Shown in pieces: positions 1-5,905 of a stretch of 64,000 bases of DNA. This DNA comes from Phycisphaerales bacterium (GTDB taxonomy: Bacteria > Planctomycetota > Phycisphaerae > Phycisphaerales > SM1A02). The DNA is taken from positions 1-64,000 of the forward strand of contig JAKVBV010000008.1 of NCBI GenBank assembly GCA_022446965.1, given 5' to 3'. The notes beneath the pieces were generated by a model that saw nothing but the letters and a program-made list of their open reading frames with translations, made no database searches and was not told where the DNA came from. Position numbers and translations under genes: made by a program. Numbering within the stretch: the stretch's first letter is position 1; each line of letters starts with the position of its first letter.

Positions 1-141
1 ACCACATCACCCGCCGCGACGGCAGCGCAACTGAGCATCGTCAAGATTGCTGTGCAACGAACCAAACTTCTCTCCCGAGCCATGGAAAGCACCAAGGCAC
101 CCTTCAGGCTAGGTCACAACAGGGTGACCGCCATGGGCTAA
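1..141 (+). CDS. Possible C-terminal end of an unidentified protein, cut by the window edge
   Basis: The frame ending at the TAA at 139-141 is open back to base 1, giving 46 codons with mixed, protein-like composition (it contains IVKIAVQRTKLLSRAME). It lies convergent to the AsmA-like gene, which is a normal arrangement. I do not recognise the family, and 46 open codons in high-GC DNA can arise by chance, so this is only a candidate 3' end of a gene that starts before the window. Confidence 0.3.
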   Translation, partial: TTSPAATAAQLSIVKIAVQRTKLLSRAMESTKAPFRLGHNRVTAMG

Positions 142-178
142 TCCGTCAATTTTAACAAGAAAAAGCCGCCAAAGAGGT

Positions 179-1030
179 CTAGGGCTGGGATTCAGGTGCT
201 TCGTCGCTGTGCTTGTGCCCACCAAGCACTTCTTCGGCAATCCCCCGCAGTCCATCGCCGATGGCCTTGATCCCGTCGTTCACACCGGCGTTCACATCGA
301 GCAGCGCCTTGCCAACGCCGATCTGGCGAATGCCGGGAATCTGCTCGAGTGCCGTGGCGATCGCGCCCACCGAAGCACCGCTGAGGCCTTCCACTGGATT
401 CTCCGCAATGTGCTGGAGCACGATCGACAGACTCAATGAGGCGATCTGTTCGGCGATGCGCCCATCCTTGGTGTCGGTGCCAACGTGTTTCATCTCGAAA
501 CTGGGAATCGTGGCATCCACCGTGCCACCGGCAAGATTCACCATGGACCCTCTCGCGTACAGGCGAATGTTGGTGATGCGAAGCAACCCAATGTTCAGTT
601 CGACGGCTGGACCGTCATTGGCTTTGCCCGTCTCGGTCACGGACTGCACGTGCTTCACGATGACGTCCGCATTGAGGCGGTGATCAATCTGCTCCAGGTC
701 GAGCATGAGCCCGTCAATCTCCACCAGCGGGATCTCGATGCGATCACTGACCAAGGTGGCCAGCGATGCCTCAATCATGGCCGACTCGATCTGCACGAAG
801 TGCGGGCGATCGAATCCGGAGGGGTTCTCGATCACCAAATCATGCACTGTGGTTCGCGGCTGGATGATGCCCAGCGACACCGACCGCACTGCCGTCTTCA
901 CGCCCAATGTGGCGGTGCCCTGCGTGCGCACCACGCCTGCGGCGATGCTGTCGGCGCTGATGAGGGCCAGGCCTGTCAGGCCAACCACACCCAGTGTGGT
1001 GCCCAGCATGATCTTCTTCCAACGCTTCAT
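179..1030 (-). CDS. AsmA-like (DUF748-type) membrane-anchored protein
   Basis: A 283-residue protein with a Lys/Arg-rich start and one N-terminal membrane segment (about residues 8-28). The following region reads VHDLVIENPSGF and then EIPLVEIDGLMLDLEQ. This is the beta-rich repeat style of AsmA/DUF748 proteins, which are envelope proteins linked to lipid transport or outer-membrane upkeep. The frame is open further upstream to 1093, but the ATG at 1030 is preferred. It begins the basic-then-hydrophobic anchor and has a TACACT box seven bases upstream. The C-terminus is His/Glu rich. The exact role is not known, and the family call is by sequence style only. Confidence 0.6.
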   Translation of the reverse strand: MKRWKKIMLGTTLGVVGLTGLALISADSIAAGVVRTQGTATLGVKTAVRSVSLGIIQPRTTVHDLVIENPSGFDRPHFVQIESAMIEASLATLVSDRIEIPLVEIDGLMLDLEQIDHRLNADVIVKHVQSVTETGKANDGPAVELNIGLLRITNIRLYARGSMVNLAGGTVDATIPSFEMKHVGTDTKDGRIAEQIASLSLSIVLQHIAENPVEGLSGASVGAIATALEQIPGIRQIGVGKALLDVNAGVNDGIKAIGDGLRGIAEEVLGGHKHSDEAPESQP

Positions 1031-1037
1031 GAACGGC

Positions 1038-1043
1038 AGTGTA
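1038..1043 (-). promoter_or_regulatory. -10-like TACACT box, leaderless arrangement
   Basis: On the minus strand TACACT ends seven bases before the ATG at 1030 and no Shine-Dalgarno sequence intervenes. This matches the recurrent TANNNT-N6-9-ATG arrangement of the window. Confidence 0.55.
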
Positions 1044-1101
1044 GACGGCGTCAGCGGGGCTTCGTGCACTGCGGCCTCGACTCGTCGTCGCATGGGCGGC
1101 C

Positions 1102-1266
1102 GTGCCGGTGGCCGCCAGTGACGTAAATGTCGATGGTCTGGTGAACGTGGATGACATTCTCGGCGCGATGGAGTCGTGGGGGCCGTGCGCCTGCCTGAAC
1201 AATCTCACGGGCGACGGCGTGGACTATCTGCTCAGTGTGCTGGAACACTGGTCCATCGGCGGCTGA
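1102..1266 (+). pseudogene. Dockerin-type EF-hand fragment (possible small secreted protein or remnant)
   Basis: The frame ending at TGA 1264-1266 is open back to 1045. It encodes DVNVDGLVNVDDILGAMESW, a classic dockerin calcium loop (D-x-N-x-D-G-x-V-N-x-x-D), then a Cys-containing linker (GPCAC), then a second, shortened repeat (GDGVDYLLSVLEHW). Paired EF-hand repeats of this kind are abundant at the C-termini of secreted planctomycete proteins. The second loop looks several residues short. No ATG exists in frame. A GTG at 1102 would give 54 residues with a small hydrophobic lead (PVAAS), but there is no good ribosome site. I read it as the tail of a decayed gene, though a short live ORF cannot be excluded. 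Confidence 0.5.
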
Positions 1267-1282
1267 TCATCTTCGGGCCGGT

Positions 1283-1310
1283 TTGCATCGCCGCGTCGAA
1301 TTGGTACACT
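1283..1310 (+). promoter_or_regulatory. Promoter of the tRNA-Asp gene
   Basis: TTGCAT (1283-1288), a 16-base spacer and TACACT (1305-1310) resemble a sigma-70 promoter. The -10 ends 13 bases before the mature 5' end of the tRNA. Confidence 0.6.
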
Positions 1311-1323
1311 GCCTCTCCCGATT

Positions 1324-1397
<74 letters not shown>

Positions 1398-1441
1398 CTT
1401 GAAACGGCCCTCGCAGATGCGAGGGCTGCTTTCGTTTGGGG

Positions 1442-1864
1442 TCAGACCCCGTCGGCGAGCCAGGCTTCGATTTTGCTGCGAATCAGGTCGCGGGTCGCAC
1501 GAAACGAGGCGAGCTGCTCGTCTTCGGGCCCACTCGTTTGGGGGTCATCGAACGGCCATGGCGTGACCTCGCCAACAGCATCGACCAGCACCGGGCACGA
1601 TTCAGCGGCTGCGGCACACACCGCAAAGGCATGGGCCACCGACCCACCAGCGAGGGCGGCCTCGATGGAGGTGGACTCGAGCCCCTGCGTGCACACCCCC
1701 ACTTCGTCCAGCACGCGGATTGACATTGGGTGCACGTGCGACGGGGTCGTCCCTGCCGAGCAGGCCTCGAACCGATCGCCCGCCAAATGCCGCAGCAGCG
1801 CCTCGGCCAGTTGAGACCGAGCGCTGTTGGCGGTGCACAGAAACAGGACGCGAGGACGGCTCAC
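1442..1864 (-). CDS. arsC: Arsenate reductase, thioredoxin-coupled type (low-molecular-weight phosphatase fold)
   Basis: A 140-residue cytoplasmic enzyme predicted to reduce arsenate to arsenite. The phosphatase-type P-loop is C10-TANSA-R16, the FDDP acid motif lies near residue 105, and two further cysteines at 83 and 90 are seven apart. This matches the Cys10/Cys82/Cys89 relay of thioredoxin-linked ArsC (S. aureus numbering) and argues against a plain tyrosine phosphatase. The start overlaps the end of the PhoU gene by four bases, so translation is probably coupled. Sitting last in a phosphate-uptake operon makes sense, because arsenate enters cells through phosphate carriers. No arsenite efflux pump or ArsR is seen nearby. 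Confidence 0.82.
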   Translation of the reverse strand: MSRPRVLFLCTANSARSQLAEALLRHLAGDRFEACSAGTTPSHVHPMSIRVLDEVGVCTQGLESTSIEAALAGGSVAHAFAVCAAAAESCPVLVDAVGEVTPWPFDDPQTSGPEDEQLASFRATRDLIRSKIEAWLADGV

Positions 1865-2553
1865 ACGTCGTCCGGCGTGCCGTCCTTCTTGGGCTTGCGG
1901 AAGTCGAGTTCCTCGATCTTGCCGAACACCGCCGTGGAGATGTTGGCCAAGTGCGAGGCTACACGCTTGTAATGGCGGCCCAGCAGCGAATAGGCCACGG
2001 CCTCGTGCGTGGGCACGGCGCTCTTGTCGCGAAGCAGTGACTCCTCGATGGCATCACACTCGGCGCGAATGCGATCGGCAGCCTTGATCGCGGCCTTGGC
2101 CTGCTTCACGCTCGACTCAGCGAAGGCCCGACTGACATCTGCGAACAGTGTCTGTGTGCGAGTGCGGATGTCCTCAAGCGGATCGTGGTACTGCTCGATC
2201 TGATAGTCCACCTCGTAGAAGCGGCCCACTTCAAACACGTTCTTGCAGTAGTCGCCGATGCGTTCGGCATCCTTGGCCACACTCATCAGCGCCAGACAGC
2301 CAGGGATGTCGGCGACCGGGTTCACTGTCAAGTGCGTGAGGATGTTGCCGCGCAATGACCGCAGCAGGCGGTTGATGTCCTGATCGCGAGCGTAGAGCGC
2401 CTCGCGAACATCATCGGCGGGCTTCGTGCGGCGAAGCACGTCATTGGCTTCGTCGAACATCCACGCGGCTGCATCGAGCATCTCGGCGAACTCGTTGAAG
2501 GCCGCGTCGAGTTTGTCTGACGCCTTCAGGGCTGCGATGAGTTGACTGAACAT
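1861..2553 (-). CDS. PhoU-domain protein
   Basis: A 230-residue all-helical protein of the PhoU family, which modulates phosphate transport and signalling. Typical PhoU helix signatures are visible, including CLALMSVAKDAERIGDYCKN around residues 87-107, with the E-R-I-x-D metal-binding type motif. It lacks membrane segments and is expected in the cytoplasm at the membrane face. A Shine-Dalgarno AGGAG lies 8 bases before the ATG. It follows the Na/Pi symporter gene by about 50 bases and overlaps arsC. In many bacteria this PhoU domain is fused to the C-terminus of the Na/Pi symporter; here it is a separate protein. Confidence 0.85.
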   Translation of the reverse strand: MFSQLIAALKASDKLDAAFNEFAEMLDAAAWMFDEANDVLRRTKPADDVREALYARDQDINRLLRSLRGNILTHLTVNPVADIPGCLALMSVAKDAERIGDYCKNVFEVGRFYEVDYQIEQYHDPLEDIRTRTQTLFADVSRAFAESSVKQAKAAIKAADRIRAECDAIEESLLRDKSAVPTHEAVAYSLLGRHYKRVASHLANISTAVFGKIEELDFRKPKKDGTPDDV

Positions 2554-2602
2554 GTCGGACTCCTGTGGGCATCGTAGATCTGCCCGAGCCGCTCGGGGCG
2601 GT

Positions 2603-3790
2603 TTAGAAGAAGAAGATCTCGGTGATCACCAGGCCGATGACCGGCACGATGAGGAAGACGGTGGCCAGGAAGATGAATGCGTGCTTGCGCTTCGTCGCGG
2701 CCAATGAGGACAACCACTTGGAAATTCGGATGGGGAACATCCGCAGCGGATACCACACGAGGTTGTCGGTGATGTTAAACAGCACGTGGGCGATGGCCAC
2801 GCTCACGGCCCCTGCCGTGGGGTTGGCCGTGGCGGCCAGCACACCGGTCACGGTGGTGCCGATGTTGCACCCAAGCATGTAGGGGAACACGCGGCGAAGT
2901 TTGACCGCACCGGCCCCGGCGATGGGCACCATCAAGCTGGTGCTCACCGAGCTGGATTGCACGGCGATGGTCGTCCCCAAGCCTGAAAGCCACGCAAAGA
3001 AGTCATTGCGGAAGATGACCTTGCTGAAGAGCCCTTCCATCTTGGAAAGCATGGCACCCTTGAGGTTCTTCACCAGGCCAGCGAGGCCGCAGAACAGCGT
3101 GACCAGACCGACCACGGCAATCAGCACACCACCCAGCACGGCCGCGTCTTCGGTGACCCACCCGATGACGTCCTTGACGGTGTCCACCACCGGTTTGGTG
3201 ATCACCTTCACGGGACTGGTGCCCTTGCCGATTTCACCCAGGCCAATGGCGTTGGTCAGCCACTGGGCGAGGGAGGTCAACACGCCCACACCTGGTTCGC
3301 CATTGGGCCCCTTGCCGGCAAAGACCGAGGTGGCCCATTCCAAGGGGAAGAGCAGCAGCACGGTCATCACGTTGGGGACCGCGTGCATGAGCGCGGTGCA
3401 GTACGACCGGCGGAACTGCCGGCGAATGCGCATGGTGCCCAGCGACACGATGATCCCCGTGATGCTCGTGCCGATGTTGGCGCCCATCACGGCAAACACC
3501 GCCGTGCGCACGCTCATTTCTTGAGCGGCCACGAGCGTGATGATGAGTGATGTGGTGAAGGATGACGATTGCACGATCGACGTCACCAGCACGGCGGCAA
3601 GCAGGGCCACCAGTGGGTTGTCACCCTGCGCGATGGCCGTCTGCAGCCAATCGGTGTTCTTGCCGATCACCTTCAGCCCACCGCCCATGATGTTGATGGC
3701 GCACAAGAAGAAGTAGAGGGCCACCAGCGCCCACATGGCGTGCCACCAGAAGGGGCGTTCCTTGACTGCTTTCAACGATGGCGTGGCCAT
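2603..3790 (-). CDS. Na+/phosphate symporter family protein (Na/Pi-cotransporter II, PF02690 type)
   Basis: A 395-residue inner-membrane protein with about eight or nine hydrophobic segments and the two inverted repeats typical of NptA-like sodium/phosphate carriers. The repeats are marked by NPLVALLAAVLVTSIVQSSS and, in the second half, GLGTTIAVQSSSVSTSLMVP. The QSSS motifs are the substrate-site signatures of the family. The frame is open to 3865, but the ATG at 3790 is preferred. It has a GGGAG site nine bases upstream and starts right before a Lys-rich N-terminus and the first membrane segment. It heads the symporter-phoU-arsC operon and diverges from the sulfatase gene. Confidence 0.87.
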   Translation of the reverse strand: MATPSLKAVKERPFWWHAMWALVALYFFLCAINIMGGGLKVIGKNTDWLQTAIAQGDNPLVALLAAVLVTSIVQSSSFTTSLIITLVAAQEMSVRTAVFAVMGANIGTSITGIIVSLGTMRIRRQFRRSYCTALMHAVPNVMTVLLLFPLEWATSVFAGKGPNGEPGVGVLTSLAQWLTNAIGLGEIGKGTSPVKVITKPVVDTVKDVIGWVTEDAAVLGGVLIAVVGLVTLFCGLAGLVKNLKGAMLSKMEGLFSKVIFRNDFFAWLSGLGTTIAVQSSSVSTSLMVPIAGAGAVKLRRVFPYMLGCNIGTTVTGVLAATANPTAGAVSVAIAHVLFNITDNLVWYPLRMFPIRISKWLSSLAATKRKHAFIFLATVFLIVPVIGLVITEIFFF

Positions 3791-3881
3791 GTCTCTACGC
3801 TCCCAAGCCGCCAGCCGCTCCTGGGCCGGTGGTGATGGCGAGCATGAGACCTGACAGAGGCTCAAGCACGGTTGGCGAAGT

Positions 3882-3897
3882 GTTCAGGTTATGTTCA
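3882..3897. repeat. Direct GTTCA repeat with 11-bp period in a divergent promoter region
   Basis: GTTCA occurs at 3882-3886 and again at 3893-3897, exactly 11 bases apart, between the divergent phosphate-symporter and sulfatase genes. PHO boxes of actinobacteria are built from 11-base units beginning GTTCA, so this is a candidate PhoP/PhoB-type site. Only two short units are seen, so chance is possible. Confidence 0.3.
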
Positions 3898-3972
3898 ATC
3901 CGGCTTCGGAAGATGTGCACACGAGATGTCACTCGAATCCAGCCCCTTATCGTGAAACGACTCGCCTACTCG

Positions 3973-3978
3973 TACACT
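3973..3978 (+). promoter_or_regulatory. -10-like TACACT box, leaderless arrangement
   Basis: TACACT ends six bases before the sulfatase ATG at 3985. A transcript would start on or next to the start codon. No Shine-Dalgarno sequence is present. Confidence 0.55.
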
Positions 3979-3984
3979 TGCCCC

Positions 3985-5508
3985 ATGCTGACCGCCGCCC
4001 TCACGCTTTCACTCGCCGCTGCCGCCCCGCCCAACATCGTGATCGTCATGGTCGATGATCTGGGCTGGCAAGATGTCTCCGTGCCAATGCACAGTGAAAC
4101 AACGCCGTTCAATGAGCAATGGCACACACCTGCCCTCAAACAGCTCGCAGCCCAAGGCACGGTGCTCACCAATGGGTACGCCGCAGCACCGGTGTGCACA
4201 CCCACCCGCGTGAGCTTGATGACTGGACAACTGCCCTGCCGACACAACGCCACCTACTGGACGCTCTACCACGACCGCGACAACTCCAAGAAGCGCCCCC
4301 GCATCGCCGCCCCAGATTGGGCCAAGGAAGGGCTCCAACCAAGCACGCCGACATTGGCCGCTGTGCTCAAGGCTGCCGGCTACCGCACCATCCACTGCGG
4401 CAAGGCCCACTTTGGTGCCCACGGCACTGCGGGCAGCGACCCCACCAGCCTCGGATTCGACGTGAACATCGCCGGCCACGGCTCGGGCGGACCAGCAAGC
4501 TTCTACGGCACGCACAACTTCTCTGCAGCGGGCCGCCGCGCCGCAAACTCCCCCAACGCTGATCCCGGCGGCAAGAGCGTGTGGGACATTCCAGGGCTGG
4601 AGCAGTACCACGGGCAGGACATCTTCCTCACCGACGCGCTGTGCAACGAAGCAATCGCCGCACTGGACCAAGCCGTCGCTGACGACACACCGGTGTTCCT
4701 GCACTTTGCACCATACGCGGTGCATGCACCGATCATGGCGAATCGTGCATTGCTCGATCGATACGACGGCCTGCACCCGACAGAAGCTGCCTACGGCACG
4801 ATGATCGAGTCGGTCGACAATGCACTCGGCCGAATCTTGGAACGCCTCGACCACCACGGAATTGCAGGCAACACGATCGTCGTGTTCACATCGGACAACG
4901 GCGGCCTGAGCGCGCACGCTCGTGGTGGCACGCCAAACACACACAACGCGCCGCTCAAATCCGGGAAAGGGTCAAGCTACGAAGGAGGCACACGAGTGCC
5001 GTGGGTGATTCGCTGGCCGGACGTGACCACCGCTGGCGACCGCATCGACACACCGGTCATCACACAAGATCTGGCGCCCACGCTGGCCCGGGCCGCAGGA
5101 ACTGGCTTCCCTCAAACCCACGCCATCGACGGCGCCGATCTCCGCAGCGTGCTCAACGCCGATGCCGTCCCCGCTCGCCCACTGGTGTGGCATCAACCGC
5201 ATCAATGGGGCGCTAACGGCCCTGGCATCGAGCCGTTCACCGCCATCCGCGACGGCGACTGGAAGCTGCTGCTGTACCACGACGGCCCTCGCGTGGAGCT
5301 GTACAACCTGGCAACCGACATCGGGGAAACCACTGATCTGGCGGCGTCGGAAACCGATCGTGTCACGCACTTGCTCAGGGCACTGCGGCGTGTGGCGGTG
5401 GGCACAGGCCTGCAGATGAGCCTCAACATCGCCTCTGGAGAGCCTGTGGCGATCCCAAGATCCGCCGAGACCGTGCCAGGAAGTCCGGTTGTACCGGCTG
5501 GGGGCTGA
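3985..5508 (+). CDS. Secreted arylsulfatase-type sulfatase (formylglycine family)
   Basis: A 507-residue hydrolase predicted to cleave sulfate esters, probably from polysaccharides, outside the cytoplasm. A short hydrophobic signal sequence ends near residue 14 (LAAAA), followed by the metal-site motif VMVDDLGWQD (D24, D25). The sulfatase signature CTPTR at 71-75 has Cys71 as the residue to be converted to formylglycine. Further family blocks are HCGKAHFG and VVFTSDNGG. The frame is open from 3778, but the ATG at 3985 fits the signal peptide and the TACACT box. The substrate cannot be told from sequence. No maturase gene is in view. Confidence 0.9.
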   Translation: MLTAALTLSLAAAAPPNIVIVMVDDLGWQDVSVPMHSETTPFNEQWHTPALKQLAAQGTVLTNGYAAAPVCTPTRVSLMTGQLPCRHNATYWTLYHDRDNSKKRPRIAAPDWAKEGLQPSTPTLAAVLKAAGYRTIHCGKAHFGAHGTAGSDPTSLGFDVNIAGHGSGGPASFYGTHNFSAAGRRAANSPNADPGGKSVWDIPGLEQYHGQDIFLTDALCNEAIAALDQAVADDTPVFLHFAPYAVHAPIMANRALLDRYDGLHPTEAAYGTMIESVDNALGRILERLDHHGIAGNTIVVFTSDNGGLSAHARGGTPNTHNAPLKSGKGSSYEGGTRVPWVIRWPDVTTAGDRIDTPVITQDLAPTLARAAGTGFPQTHAIDGADLRSVLNADAVPARPLVWHQPHQWGANGPGIEPFTAIRDGDWKLLLYHDGPRVELYNLATDIGETTDLAASETDRVTHLLRALRRVAVGTGLQMSLNIASGEPVAIPRSAETVPGSPVVPAGG

Positions 5509-5536
5509 ATCGCTCAAAATTCCTACAGACAGAGCC

Positions 5537-5564
5537 TTGCATCTGCTGGACGAGCGGTCATGAT
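5537..5564 (+). promoter_or_regulatory. Candidate promoter of the 5571-5893 RNA
   Basis: TTGCAT (5537-5542), the same -35 as the tRNA-Asp promoter, a 16-base spacer, then CATGAT (5559-5564, four of six matches to TATAAT). This would start a transcript near 5571. The -10 is weak. Confidence 0.3.
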
Positions 5565-5570
5565 CGAGGT

Positions 5571-5893
5571 GACCCGGGCCGTGACCACGGCCGTCCGCCC
5601 CGGCAGGCTGAGCACTCGTGTTCAGCTGGGCTCCGTGGAAGGACGCCGGTTGCCACCAGTCGATCCAACATCGCTCCTTGTGGGTGGATCGCTGGCCCGG
5701 GCAACGACAAGCAACGGGATCTCGACACCTGAGAGCCGTCGAGGATCGCAAGATCAGCACCGCATCACGCTGGAGACGTGAGCCCGTGCATCCCGCACCA
5801 AGAGAGGCGCACGCATCACCCCAGCGTGCACTACGGCGGTGGAGAGAAGGACCCAAGACGCTCGGCTGATGCAGCCGAGCGTTGCGGTTTTTT
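5571..5893 (+). ncRNA. Candidate structured RNA or long structured 3' UTR of the sulfatase mRNA
   Basis: The 397-base gap between the convergent sulfatase and polA genes has no convincing protein frame but many hairpins on the plus strand. They are GGCCGT/ACGGCC at 5577-5592 with loop GACC; an 11-bp stem with a one-base bulge at 5656-5667/5685-5695; CTCGAC/GTCGAG at 5721-5743; GATC-GCAA-GATC with a GNRA loop at 5744-5755; and CACGCTGG/CCAGCGTG (8 bp) closing 5766-5828. A strong terminator follows. I looked for the conserved cores of RNase P RNA, tmRNA and SRP RNA and saw none. It could be a new RNA, 6S-like RNA or a processed 3' UTR. The 5' end is a guess from the weak promoter. Confidence 0.4.
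5859..5893 (+). terminator. Rho-independent terminator
   Basis: A nine-base perfect stem CGCTCGGCT/AGCCGAGCG (5859-5867/5873-5881) with a five-base loop is followed by TTGCGG and a run of six T on the plus strand. On the minus strand the hairpin is not followed by T, so it serves the plus-strand transcript. Confidence 0.85.
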
Positions 5894-5905
5894 GACTGTG
5901 CCAAT

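Noticed and set aside
1442-1864. Low-molecular-weight protein-tyrosine phosphatase instead of ArsC
   Set aside because: The extra cysteines at 83 and 90 match the arsenate reductase relay, which phosphatases lack.
5560-5781. A 73-codon plus-strand frame in the sulfatase-polA gap
   Set aside because: It lacks a ribosome site and family features and runs through the hairpins of the candidate RNA; composition is that of random high-GC sequence.
5509-5893. RNase P RNA, tmRNA, SRP RNA or a known riboswitch in the 5509-5893 gap
   Set aside because: The conserved cores (for example the GAGGAAAGTCC of RNase P, the tRNA-like end of tmRNA, the GGAAGGAAGCAGCC-type SRP loop) are not found on either strand by eye.
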